DNA from: Pseudoflavonifractor sp. | GTDB taxonomy: Bacteria; Bacteroidota; Bacteroidia; Bacteroidales; Muribaculaceae | Direction of reading: 5' to 3' | DNA length: 64,000 nt | Assembly: GCA_023667145.1 (NCBI GenBank) | Contig: JAMPAQ010000001.1 | Coordinates: forward strand, 1,243,910 to 1,307,909 | Shown: positions 9,748 through 18,706 of the stretch, piece by piece | Layout: the number at the start of each line of letters is the position of its first letter | Position numbering within the stretch: the first letter of the stretch is position 1 | The notes under the pieces: model-generated | The model's database searches: none | What the model was told of the DNA's origin: nothing | The model's input: the letters and a program-made list of their open reading frames with translations, nothing else | Made by a program: the position numbers and the translations under genes

Positions 9748-10068
9748 TGCATACCGCGTCACGCCCGATCGGCGGCGCTGTATCGCGACATGATGGACAG
9801 CGTTTACGATAGCGCTTGATTCTTGACTTATAGAAATTCTCGCAAAATTTCAAAATCGGAGTCAGGGTCGAGGCAACTGTAGATGCCGACAGATATGCTA
9901 TATCCGTGTCCCCCACCATCGGTGGCCATTGCCGACCGTGACGGAGGACGATAAGGCGTATATCTGCGTGGGCTTCTGCGTTGCTCGTTCTACTCCGATG
10001 GGCAATGCGAGAAGCCTCTATAAGCGGGACGGGCAACAGAGTAAAGTTCCCACGCTTTCCTGTTTTAA
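9748..10068 (+). promoter_or_regulatory. Leader element R: long conserved 5' UTR of the SPFH-peptidase operon
   Basis: Homologue of element L, inverted in the genome but in the same sense relative to its own gene. The outer stem is GCGTGGG (9966-9972) with CCCACGC (10049-10055). An inner long hairpin pairs 9971-9984 with 10002-10016. The alternative helix TTGCTCGT (9981-9988) with ACGGGCAA (10029-10036) overlaps the inner hairpin, so the two cannot form together. This is the architecture expected of a switching RNA. It matches no riboswitch class that I recognise (it lacks TPP, cobalamin, SAM, FMN or lysine signature bases). An open frame through it from 9929 is judged non-coding. Confidence 0.6.
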
Positions 10069-10080
10069 CACGGATGCAAT

Positions 10081-10104
10081 GAACCCGCATGGGGACGAGG
10101 GTTC
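10081..10104 (+). promoter_or_regulatory. Hairpin upstream of the operon's first start codon
   Basis: GAACCC / GGGTTC stem with a 12-nt loop, 16 nt before the ATG at 10121. It occupies the same relative position as the hairpin at 8783-8805 but has a different sequence. Confidence 0.4.
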
Positions 10105-10120
10105 TGAGAGAATTACTGAT

Positions 10121-12391
10121 ATGACCGACCTTATCACATGCCCCGTCTGCGGAGGGCCCCTACTACCCGCACAGACACTTTGCTATAATTGCGGGACACG
10201 TCTGCCTAACGATGCGCCTGCCGCCAACAGCTTTGCCACGACATCCTCTGCGACTGACGCCAATAAAATGTCGGACGCAACAGCCCCGACTATTATACAC
10301 CACAAGGCGTTGTGGAAAATCCCCGCCAACGTGGTGGCACAAAGCATCAGCCCGGCTGACTTCGACAATCTCGACAACGTCTCGGGCATCATAGTGCAAA
10401 ATGGTGTCACCGCCCTCATATATATAAACGGACAAGAGATGGCTCAAGTTAACGGGGGCACATACGACTTTGTCAGCACAGCCGAGATAGACCGTCTCAT
10501 GAGACAAAGCTCACTGATACCGGCCTCCAAACCAAAAGTCAGTATGTGGAGAGCTTTGTGGCGGCTTATAAGAAGGAAAAAGGTCGATACCGGCAACACT
10601 GCCTCCGGCTCCTCGATAAAAAATGTCGATGATGCCATACGTCACCTGCGCCGCGACTCCATAATCAACGCCTACCTGAAGACCGACACGCCATTTCAGG
10701 TGATTGTCAGCGGAGACCAGGGAATCCACGGATATGAGCCTCTTGAGATTAGATGCCGCCATCTGATTGCCCCCATCGGGATGACAGTGCAGTTGGAAAT
10801 CTCAGACTTCAACCAGTTCATCCGTCATTTTCTCGTCAGCAGTCAGACAGTGACCTGCGAGGAGATAGCCCGCGAGATACGTCCCACAGTCAAATCCATC
10901 CTTGAGTCGTGCTTGAGAAATGTCGATATAATCGAATACGGACTGCCGATACAGGCCCGTATGGAGATTGACCGCCAACTGTCACAGGCAATATCCATAC
11001 CCGGCCTACGGTTTGTAAAGACAATCGAGGTGACCTGCTCAAGCAAAGACCTCGAACGCCTCGCCACAGTCGCCGACGAGCTGTATCTCAGCGAGAAAGA
11101 GCTTGACTTTGCCCGTCGCACCAACGAATTCCGCAACCGCCTCGCCGCCGTTGAGAACGCGCAGAAGATCGACGATGCCCGCAATGACCTCGCCCTCCAC
11201 AAGGCACTGCAGGAGGTCAACCGCGACCTGTTGCTCTCGGAAGACGAGGTCGATGAGTTCTACATGCTGCTGTCGCGCCAAAAGAAGATACGCGAGAGCA
11301 ACAACGACATGGAAATTGAGCGTGCGCTCAACGACATCGAACGCGGCAGGCTGACCAACCGCGACGAGATGGAAGCCTTGCGCACCGAGCTTGCGTCACG
11401 CAGGGACAAGCGCGAGTCGGTGGCGACAATCATGCAGATGCAAAACCTCGCCGACACCGAGGCCAAGCGCATCGAGATAGACCGCCTGTTGCTTGCCCGC
11501 GAGCATGATGTCGAGATTGAGAAAGAGAAATACCGTCAGGAACTCGAAGACCTCAACCGCACACATGGCTATGCCAAGGCTCTTGAGGATGCCGAAATCG
11601 CGACACAGGTCACCGAAAGGGACATCGCGACACAACGGCTGCGCGACAACTACAGCGACACCCGCCATGTGGCCGAGGTGAGGAAGCGGAAAGACGAGAT
11701 CGACCTCGACATATACACCCAGACACGTATTGACCAGCTCGATGCCGAGCGGGAAAACCGCAAGCACGCCCGTGGAATGGAGTTCATCAGGCAATGTCAG
11801 GCCCACGAGACTGAGCTCAAGAGGCAGCGACTCGACTTGGAAGACAGGAAGACCGACCAACTAAAGGTTATGTCGGGCATGTCATCCGACCAGATACTCG
11901 CGACGGGAGTCCGCGACCTGACACCCGAGGCTCAGATTGAATTGGCCAAGGGAATCGGTAACCGTGGGACAAGCGAGGAAGTCCTACGGCTGCACGAGGA
12001 GAAACAGAGACTCATCCAGGAGCAAGCCGACAAAAACCGCGACATGATGGAGGGTATCACCGACAAGATGTTTGAGCTGACCCGACAGGCGCTGGGCGGC
12101 AAGCAGGAGGCCGACCTGCGGCGGTATGACGACCAAGCACGGTTGACCGATGAATACCGCCGGCGCATGGAGCACGAGCAAGACCGCTATGACCGCACCA
12201 ACCAAGGAATGATGGCCCACGAGACCGACCTCCACAACTCTGCTGTCGATGCCATAAGGGCAGCGAGCGGCCAACCGCATCCCGCCGACAGCCTCCGTGG
12301 CGTGAAAGTCATCTGCCCCCAGTGTCGGCAGATTGTCGACATGGACAAATTCTGCAAACTGTGCGGAGCCGAACTCAACATCAGGCGCTGA
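10121..12391 (+). CDS. SPFH-like coiled-coil protein with zinc ribbons at both ends
   Basis: A 756-residue cytoplasmic protein, first gene of a four-gene operon. It opens with a zinc ribbon (C7, C10, C21, C24) and closes with another (C732, C735, C745, C748). Residues about 50-300 resemble an SPFH/band-7-like region (a gly/asp-rich beta part, then the helical VTCEEIAREIRPTVKSIL segment). Residues about 300-680 are a very charged, near-continuous helix or coiled coil rich in Glu, Arg and Lys. No transmembrane helix is seen, so any membrane contact must be peripheral. SPFH proteins form oligomeric scaffolds; that role here is inference. The start at 10121 was chosen because the zinc ribbon begins there and longer versions run into the conserved leader. 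Confidence 0.7.
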   Translation: MTDLITCPVCGGPLLPAQTLCYNCGTRLPNDAPAANSFATTSSATDANKMSDATAPTIIHHKALWKIPANVVAQSISPADFDNLDNVSGIIVQNGVTALIYINGQEMAQVNGGTYDFVSTAEIDRLMRQSSLIPASKPKVSMWRALWRLIRRKKVDTGNTASGSSIKNVDDAIRHLRRDSIINAYLKTDTPFQVIVSGDQGIHGYEPLEIRCRHLIAPIGMTVQLEISDFNQFIRHFLVSSQTVTCEEIAREIRPTVKSILESCLRNVDIIEYGLPIQARMEIDRQLSQAISIPGLRFVKTIEVTCSSKDLERLATVADELYLSEKELDFARRTNEFRNRLAAVENAQKIDDARNDLALHKALQEVNRDLLLSEDEVDEFYMLLSRQKKIRESNNDMEIERALNDIERGRLTNRDEMEALRTELASRRDKRESVATIMQMQNLADTEAKRIEIDRLLLAREHDVEIEKEKYRQELEDLNRTHGYAKALEDAEIATQVTERDIATQRLRDNYSDTRHVAEVRKRKDEIDLDIYTQTRIDQLDAERENRKHARGMEFIRQCQAHETELKRQRLDLEDRKTDQLKVMSGMSSDQILATGVRDLTPEAQIELAKGIGNRGTSEEVLRLHEEKQRLIQEQADKNRDMMEGITDKMFELTRQALGGKQEADLRRYDDQARLTDEYRRRMEHEQDRYDRTNQGMMAHETDLHNSAVDAIRAASGQPHPADSLRGVKVICPQCRQIVDMDKFCKLCGAELNIRR

Positions 12392-12425
12392 CACTCAATC
12401 AACCAACCATATCCATACAGCTACA

Positions 12426-14348
12426 ATGACGGATAAACATAACGACCGACCATCCTCAATGTCACAAGACGACCCATCATACGCCTATACCCATAATGAT
12501 GTCACCAACGATGACCACTCTGTCAACACGACCAATGTCAATAACAACAACCACATCGAGGTCTATCATGGGAGCGCGGCCACCGAAAAGCGACAGGAAG
12601 ACAATCGTGAGCAATACCGGCTGTTTTGCAAGCGCAACATCGGCACCGGCTTTATCAGCATCGACACACGCCTGCTGCTCGACGATGAGGCCACACGCCT
12701 CCACATATCCGCTGACGACAAGCTCGCCATCGAGGCCGAGGTAAAGACCCGCTCTCAGTCACGCGAGCTAAGCAACCACGACCGCGAGACCATCAACGAG
12801 TCAAGGGAGGCCGTCGCGAGAAACAAGGTGACCGACTCACTCCAGGCCCGTCTTGTCGCCATTGCCGACAAGACGGGCGACGACCGCGCCCAGTTCTATG
12901 CCAACCTAATCCTCGCGGTTCGTGACCCGCAAGGATGTATCAACCGATACGAGACACGCACGTTTGACAGCTATTGGTCGACCTACTGGGTCTACGTTGC
13001 TTACATGCGGCGCGGTCATCTCTCAAAGGCAGCGGCGGAGCTGCGACGGCTAAGCGATTACGACACCGGGGCATACCCCGACAACATATCGTTGCTCAAC
13101 GCCGCCGGATGCCTCTATGACTACTATATGAAAGAGGCCGGCGAAATGTCCGACGCCATGAGGTATCTCAACCGTGAACTCGACATATCCCCGATGCTCT
13201 TTCCGTTCAGGTCAGCCCTGCAATATCTCGCCACCCGCCGTCCCGGCACGCTCTACTATTACGGACAGCCCGAGATTGACTTCTTCCTGACCATATTTGG
13301 CGCGCGCAAGAAGCCCGAGCCGGCGACAAGAGCCTCAGCTACAATCACGCTCCCGACATCGGGGCAATCGCAACAATCCCCTGCCCCGTCGCCGTCGGTG
13401 CAGCCCAAGGCCACACCGCCACCAACCCGACGCGCCACATACACCCACACAATCCCATCGACGACACCTACAGTCCCGCCGCAGTCTGACGAGGCCATAA
13501 GGCAGATGCGGGAAGCCCAAAACATGAAGGATAAAGGCTCCAGCCCCTCAGCATTGACCGGCCTTATTGTCTTAGTGGTGATAGCTGCCGGGGTGTACTT
13601 TGCCTTCAGGTCTTGCCGAGGCCATGAGGTCTCGACACAGCCGGCTGGCATAGAGCTGTTCAGCGATGCAAGCAAAGACCCGGTCACCGCCATCTATGAG
13701 CTTATCAGCGTCCGGGGGTACACCGGCACGAAAGCCGCCATGACCGCCGAACTGAAGAACGACCAGTCAAAACGCGAGCAACTGTATGCCACGCTAAAAG
13801 CCGAGGGCTTTACTGACATAGGCAACACGTTTGATGAGTTTGACGAGATAGTATTCGGGCGCAACAAGGACTCTGAAAAACAGTCCACAAGTCAGACGGC
13901 AAAATCAAGACAGACATCCAAATCAGGCAGCACGCAACAACCGGCCAAGACAGCGGATAACCAAACACAGCAATCCACGCAGTCAGCCACAGCCCGGCAA
14001 CCGGCATCGCAGCCCATCACCCAGCCCATCACCCAACCGATTCAGGCTGCTCAACCGACACAGGCCACACAACCGACAACGATGGACGGAGCGACGGCAT
14101 GTCAGATGGGGTTGAAATATCTCAACGGCAACGGCGTGGCCCGTGACAATGCCACCGCGTTTGCCTACTTCCGGCAAGCCGCCGAGGCGGGCAACGTCAA
14201 GGGAATGTATTGGCTCGGTTGGTGCTACCGCATGGGGCGCGGCACATCAAAAAACACCGAACAGGCCAAATCGTGGTGGCGCAAAGCCGCCGCAAAAGGC
14301 AGCGTCGAGGCTTCGCGTGGCCTTGACGAGATAGAGTCGCTGATGTGA
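12426..14348 (+). CDS. Membrane-anchored Sel1-repeat protein
   Basis: A 640-residue protein, second in the operon, 34 bp after the SPFH-like gene. The N-terminal third is soluble and helical, with a TPR-like stretch (about 185-260: AELRRLSDYDTGAYPDN and LLNAAGCLYDYYMKEAG). A Pro/Thr/Gln-rich linker follows, then one transmembrane helix (about 377-395, ALTGLIVLVVIAAGVYF). After it come a short helical module, a Gln/Thr/Pro-rich repeat linker (TQP repeats, about 500-555) and two Sel1-like repeats at about 555-630. With one helix, the two halves face opposite sides of the inner membrane. The start at 12426 avoids overlap with the preceding gene. The partner and role are unknown. Confidence 0.65.
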   Translation: MTDKHNDRPSSMSQDDPSYAYTHNDVTNDDHSVNTTNVNNNNHIEVYHGSAATEKRQEDNREQYRLFCKRNIGTGFISIDTRLLLDDEATRLHISADDKLAIEAEVKTRSQSRELSNHDRETINESREAVARNKVTDSLQARLVAIADKTGDDRAQFYANLILAVRDPQGCINRYETRTFDSYWSTYWVYVAYMRRGHLSKAAAELRRLSDYDTGAYPDNISLLNAAGCLYDYYMKEAGEMSDAMRYLNRELDISPMLFPFRSALQYLATRRPGTLYYYGQPEIDFFLTIFGARKKPEPATRASATITLPTSGQSQQSPAPSPSVQPKATPPPTRRATYTHTIPSTTPTVPPQSDEAIRQMREAQNMKDKGSSPSALTGLIVLVVIAAGVYFAFRSCRGHEVSTQPAGIELFSDASKDPVTAIYELISVRGYTGTKAAMTAELKNDQSKREQLYATLKAEGFTDIGNTFDEFDEIVFGRNKDSEKQSTSQTAKSRQTSKSGSTQQPAKTADNQTQQSTQSATARQPASQPITQPITQPIQAAQPTQATQPTTMDGATACQMGLKYLNGNGVARDNATAFAYFRQAAEAGNVKGMYWLGWCYRMGRGTSKNTEQAKSWWRKAAAKGSVEASRGLDEIESLM

Positions 14349-14421
14349 CCCGGACAAATTTCTCCAAACCAATACCTCATACATACATAATATCATTAAC
14401 ACTAACTTAAAATTACAGATT

Positions 14422-14901
14422 ATGAAAAAATCAATTTTCACAGCACTCATGACACTGTTATGCGCCCTCATTCTCGCACCCGACAGCGCGGCCCAACTCT
14501 CCGTGAGCGACAGTTTCCCAGAATATCAGGTCAAGGTCAAAAGCTGCAAGGAGATGGGCAATTCGGTAATAATCTCGCTAATCCTTGAAAATATTACCCG
14601 TAATGACTACATTATAGGGATATATAATCAAGGAACTGCCTATGACGATGAGGCAAACACGTATAACGATGACAACATCAGGTATAGTTACGGAACAGGC
14701 TCATACTCCATGGGGTTGTCTGGAACTAAATTTCCGACCGAGACCAAACGTAAACTCAATATCAAGATTGACAATGTCGATGGTGCTGCCACTCAATTCG
14801 ATAAGGTGATAGTCGATGTATGGAGTCAGCGGGATGGAAGCAATCCTACGAGAGGCGAGATTGTCATCAAGAATTTGCCAATCTCACGTGCCGGGAACTG
14901 A
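14422..14901 (+). CDS. Small secreted protein, probable Ig-like beta fold
   Basis: A 159-residue protein with a clear signal peptide (hydrophobic core at residues 5-20, cleavage likely after SAA near residue 25). The mature part has alternating beta-type segments ending in DKVIVDVW and GEIVIKNLPI, which resembles DUF4352-like or similar Ig-like folds. I do not recognise the family. It is the third gene of the operon, 73 bp after the Sel1 gene and 31 bp before the peptidase gene, so probably co-transcribed. It is more AT-rich than its neighbours in the middle. Its periplasmic or surface location would place one operon product outside the inner membrane. Confidence 0.6.
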   Translation: MKKSIFTALMTLLCALILAPDSAAQLSVSDSFPEYQVKVKSCKEMGNSVIISLILENITRNDYIIGIYNQGTAYDDEANTYNDDNIRYSYGTGSYSMGLSGTKFPTETKRKLNIKIDNVDGAATQFDKVIVDVWSQRDGSNPTRGEIVIKNLPISRAGN

Positions 14902-14932
14902 AAGGACAACCGATAGAAGATAATCCTACCGT

Positions 14933-17371
14933 ATGGATCACAGCGAACGAATGGCCCGGATGAGAGAGGAGATGGAGCGCCGCCGCAGGGAACTTGAGGA
15001 GCGCTTGGGTGCGATACGCGACAATGCCGGGCGTATATCCCCCGAATACCGACGGCAATCAACCGGCGAGAAATCGGCGACTCCCACCAACGGGACAACC
15101 AGACAACTGCCGCTACTCAAAAGACATGACGGACTCGAAGATGAGACGGAGACCAAGATTGGCATGTTTGACCGTCTGTATGAGTCTCAGTACATGAGGT
15201 TTGAGACCGCCGCCCATACGTTCGGCTACGATACCATAGATTACGCACCCCTTATCAATCCGCTTGTATGCCTTGTCGAGATAGAACTCGACAAGGCTCT
15301 CTCTCCCATAGCGCGAAAACGTAATATTAACTACAGACGCATGTTTGGTGACTTCATCACCATACTGCGTAACGATAGTTGCCGTAGGCTCCTCTCCGGC
15401 AAGATTAACGACCTCGGCAAGGCGATAGAATCTGTTGAGGCCATACAACGGATGCGCAACTCCGTCAGCCACAAGGGAGTCATTGACCGTGACGCGTTCC
15501 TGACGTTCTACAACGGTTGCTATCTGCCGTTCTTCAACGAGACGCTTCCACAGTTCATAGAGCTAAAACATTCGTGGAGCAAGAGCTCTTTCGGCAACGA
15601 AAACGTCGTGTATGACCATCAATCAATATCGCAATCACGGCTTTTTGACAATCGGGGTGACAATTCTGCCACTCCCCCATTCATAGCAGTGATATTGACC
15701 GATACCGAACAATTGTCGATAAAATACTTCCGTGACATCAATATCGGCGGTGTCAACGGCCCGGCGGTCATCACCCGGCGACTGTTAGAGCCATACGTCG
15801 AGTCGGCGGCCCACATCGGGCTACAATATCTGTTGCTCGACGCGGCCAATCCTGACTATGGCCGCTATCTCGACAAGGAGCGAGGCTGGCAATCGTGGCT
15901 GGAGATGCTCGACCGCTTCAGACTCGCACATCTCAGCGACGTAACTGCCTGTGTCGGACTCTTTATAATCGGGGGTGATGATGTCGTCCCGATGCCACGA
16001 CTGCGCAGCCCGATATCCAACGCCGTGACCGACAGCACCAAGACCGAGGTGCTCGAATCAACCATCGAGGCCGACTGGATCTACGGATTTGACAAGAGCC
16101 ATATCACACTGGACGAGGAGGGGCATCTCGACTTCGACCGGCTGTCAGGAGCAAAGGTACACTTTCATGTCGGTCGGCTACCACTTGAGTCAGGACTCAT
16201 GGCATCGGACTACGAAGACGACATAAGGGGGTATCTTGTCCGAAGCCTCGGCGCATTGCACAACGGCATATCTGTTAGCAGGGTCGGGGCCGTAGGATGT
16301 CGCACATGCCGCATAATCACGACCAAGGTCGTGGATGGATTCCCGCAACTACGCATTGACGACATGGACGAGCGCTATCGTCAGGGCAATGCGTTTATCA
16401 GCCCGCAACTACGGCTTGACCTTGACGAGGATTCGCCCGACTTACCGGCAGTGGTGACATACATCAACCGCATCAAGGAATGCGATATAGTGACGACAGT
16501 ACTCCACGGCGGTCCGGCACCAACCATGCCGACATTCTGCGGTGAGCAGCGAAGCATGGACGGGATAGAGCAACCGACTGCATTCGCCCCATTCATGTAT
16601 GACGGGGCAAGAGTCAAGATCATGGTCCCGGTATGTTGCTGGGGCGCACGGTTCATCGGATACCAACGCAACTGCTCGTCGTTGTTGAGCGCGTTTCTTG
16701 ATCACGAGGTCTTGCTCTACATGGGGTCATGCCGCACCGTCTATGGGCAGTTTGACATCAATTTCATGGACGCGGACGGCAATATCGTCGCCGAGCCGTA
16801 CCTGCAATGGGGTGAATGGCTCGTAAGGTTGTTCATGCAACGCCTTATGGAGGGGTATCCCGCCGGCCTGGCACTGGTGCTTGCCAAAAACGACTATCTC
16901 GCCCAACACTCCACAGGCACGCCCGAGGATATGCTGACCGTACTGCAATTCAATCTGTTTGGCGACCCGATGCTCTATGTCATTCCTGAAGACGCGCCGT
17001 CAGCCTTTGGCAATCGTCCGGCGACCCTGCGTGCCGACATGGAGACCCCGCTATATGTAAGAAACACCAACTTCTCCTATCACGAGACCGAGGTTGACAA
17101 TCCGGGCCTGACAGGCCATAAGTCCATATTGGAACGCATACGGTCGCTCGTCGACAGGAATCTCGATGACATCACCCATAGGCTTGGCGACATGGTATAC
17201 CGCCAGTATGGCATCGATCCACGCACGTTGCGGCATATCGCCCGATACACAGCCGGGCGCGGTGAGCATGGTCTGAGGTTTGAATACTCAGAGGACGGCA
17301 ACTGTCCCTCCATCACATCGGTATATACCGACCCTCAGGGCAACATAAGACGTATAGCCCGGAGCTTTTGA
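14933..17371 (+). CDS. HEPN-like plus C25/caspase-fold peptidase-like protein
   Basis: An 812-residue protein, last gene of the operon, with no signal peptide or membrane helix, so likely cytoplasmic. Residues 1-30 are a charged helix. Residues about 75-215 are an all-alpha region with R175-N176-x3-H180, the RNxxxH pattern of HEPN domains. Residues about 245-690 resemble the gingipain (C25, clan CD) catalytic fold: an Asp-Trp-x-Tyr motif (381-384), VGRLP (413-417), the presumed catalytic H525 in VLHGG, a cysteine pair C568-C569 in the following hydrophobic strand, and the hallmark FNLFGDPMLY (673-682). A C-terminal tail of 120 residues follows. Classical C25 enzymes are secreted; a cytoplasmic one fused to a HEPN-like region is unusual. 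The assignment is by motif only. Confidence 0.65.
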   Translation: MDHSERMARMREEMERRRRELEERLGAIRDNAGRISPEYRRQSTGEKSATPTNGTTRQLPLLKRHDGLEDETETKIGMFDRLYESQYMRFETAAHTFGYDTIDYAPLINPLVCLVEIELDKALSPIARKRNINYRRMFGDFITILRNDSCRRLLSGKINDLGKAIESVEAIQRMRNSVSHKGVIDRDAFLTFYNGCYLPFFNETLPQFIELKHSWSKSSFGNENVVYDHQSISQSRLFDNRGDNSATPPFIAVILTDTEQLSIKYFRDINIGGVNGPAVITRRLLEPYVESAAHIGLQYLLLDAANPDYGRYLDKERGWQSWLEMLDRFRLAHLSDVTACVGLFIIGGDDVVPMPRLRSPISNAVTDSTKTEVLESTIEADWIYGFDKSHITLDEEGHLDFDRLSGAKVHFHVGRLPLESGLMASDYEDDIRGYLVRSLGALHNGISVSRVGAVGCRTCRIITTKVVDGFPQLRIDDMDERYRQGNAFISPQLRLDLDEDSPDLPAVVTYINRIKECDIVTTVLHGGPAPTMPTFCGEQRSMDGIEQPTAFAPFMYDGARVKIMVPVCCWGARFIGYQRNCSSLLSAFLDHEVLLYMGSCRTVYGQFDINFMDADGNIVAEPYLQWGEWLVRLFMQRLMEGYPAGLALVLAKNDYLAQHSTGTPEDMLTVLQFNLFGDPMLYVIPEDAPSAFGNRPATLRADMETPLYVRNTNFSYHETEVDNPGLTGHKSILERIRSLVDRNLDDITHRLGDMVYRQYGIDPRTLRHIARYTAGRGEHGLRFEYSEDGNCPSITSVYTDPQGNIRRIARSF

Positions 17372-17399
17372 GGCAGCAGGTTGCCGGAGTGTGATTTTA

Positions 17400-17437
17400 A
17401 GAGGTTGTTTAACATCTAATGTTATTAAACAACCTCT
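17400..17437 (+). terminator. Intrinsic-type terminator of the SPFH-peptidase operon
   Basis: Perfect stem GAGGTTGTTTAA / TTAAACAACCTC (13 bp with the flanking A-T pair) with a 12-nt loop, followed by TAATTTT, 28 nt after the peptidase stop codon. Confidence 0.8.
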
Positions 17438-17440
17438 AAT

Positions 17441-17472
17441 TTTGCACAGTCGGGGTATTGTGGCTAACTTTG
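17441..17472 (+). promoter_or_regulatory. Promoter of the AI-2E-family transporter gene
   Basis: TTTG -33 box (17441-17444), 20 bp spacing, TAACTTTG -7 box (17465-17472). It lies directly after the preceding terminator. Confidence 0.65.
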
Positions 17473-17532
17473 CACGCGGCGGGACGCTATGGCTCCGGCC
17501 ATTAATGACATCATCACATATCCCCTACTCCC

Positions 17533-18666
17533 ATGACCAACAGACGCCCCTATACACTTGACCGCGTTGTGAGACTCGTCATCACCATCGCGGTGATCGC
17601 CATAGCGCTTTATTTCATCAACCTGCTCAAGGATGTGCTGCTGCCATTCTGCGTCTCATGTCTCATAGCCTACCTGTTGGAGCCGTTTGTCCAGTTCAAC
17701 CGCCGGTTGCTCAACCTGCGGGGGCGCACGACAGCCATATTCTGCACCCTGTTTGAGGCGACATTTTTTGTCGGGGTACTCTGCTACTTCTTCATCCCCT
17801 CCATCATCCAGGAGATGGCACAGGTTGGGACGCTCATAAAGCAGTACTCACAGACCGAACTAAACATACCGTTCATGCCCAACGGGATACACCGCTTCAT
17901 CCGCACCCATCTCGACCTGGAGTACCTGTCGACGCTGCTCACCCGACAGGAGTGGATAGCCCTGATAAAGACCTCGATTGCAGGGACGTGGGGACTTGTC
18001 AGCACAAGCATCGGGTGGATAATCAGCGTGTTCAGCTGGCTCGTGGTGTTCCTCTACGTCATATTCATAATGCTTGACTATGACCGGCTGTCAAACGGAT
18101 TCCGCCGCATGGTGCCACCACGCTACCGCGAGATAACATTCAGGCTCGGGCGCGACCTGCAACAGTCGATGAACCACTATTTCCGTGGTCAGGCGCTTGT
18201 GGCGCTGTGTGTCGGCATTCTGTTCAGCATCGGGTTCCTCATCATCGACCTTCCGCTGGCCATAGTACTCGGACTATTTATCGGATTGCTCAACATGGTG
18301 CCGTACCTACAACTGATCTCGATACCCATCACGGCGATGCTGTGCCTGGTGATGTCGGTTGACCAAGGCATCAATTTCTGGGTGATATTCTCGGAGTCGA
18401 TGGCCGTCTACTGTGTCGTACAGGCCATTCAAGACCTTATCCTTACCCCCAAGATCATGGGCAAGGCGATGGGTCTCAATCCGGCCCTCATATTGCTGTC
18501 GCTGTCGATATGGGGTACGCTGCTCGGACTGCTGGGCATGATTGTGGCGCTCCCGTTGACGACACTGCTCCTCGCCTACTATAACCGCTACATAATACAA
18601 GGCGGTGATGGTACGGCGAGGAATGACACCAAGGCCGATGGCAAGAGCCAACCGGCGGCCGAGTGA
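17533..18666 (+). CDS. AI-2E family (UPF0118/PerM-type) membrane transporter
   Basis: A 377-residue protein with about seven to eight membrane segments: two N-terminal pairs, an extramembrane domain (about 85-160), then a cluster of helices at 215-350 including the conserved GLLNMVPYLQ and MGLNPALILLSLSIWG stretches of the family. Family members include the AI-2 exporter TqsA and putative permeases or Na+/H+ antiporters; the substrate cannot be deduced. The hydrophilic tail after about 355 is short. It is transcribed alone and converges with the DUF2007/mltG pair. Confidence 0.88.
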   Translation: MTNRRPYTLDRVVRLVITIAVIAIALYFINLLKDVLLPFCVSCLIAYLLEPFVQFNRRLLNLRGRTTAIFCTLFEATFFVGVLCYFFIPSIIQEMAQVGTLIKQYSQTELNIPFMPNGIHRFIRTHLDLEYLSTLLTRQEWIALIKTSIAGTWGLVSTSIGWIISVFSWLVVFLYVIFIMLDYDRLSNGFRRMVPPRYREITFRLGRDLQQSMNHYFRGQALVALCVGILFSIGFLIIDLPLAIVLGLFIGLLNMVPYLQLISIPITAMLCLVMSVDQGINFWVIFSESMAVYCVVQAIQDLILTPKIMGKAMGLNPALILLSLSIWGTLLGLLGMIVALPLTTLLLAYYNRYIIQGGDGTARNDTKADGKSQPAAE

Positions 18667-18706
18667 CCGACACCGATACGCCTCCGGCAACACCAACCCA
18701 CGCGGA

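Noticed and set aside
9929..10120. Upstream in-frame extension of the SPFH-like gene to 9929
   Set aside because: It lies in the conserved leader; its frame is broken by single-base indels in the homologous leader L, and the zinc ribbon begins at the 10121 ATG.
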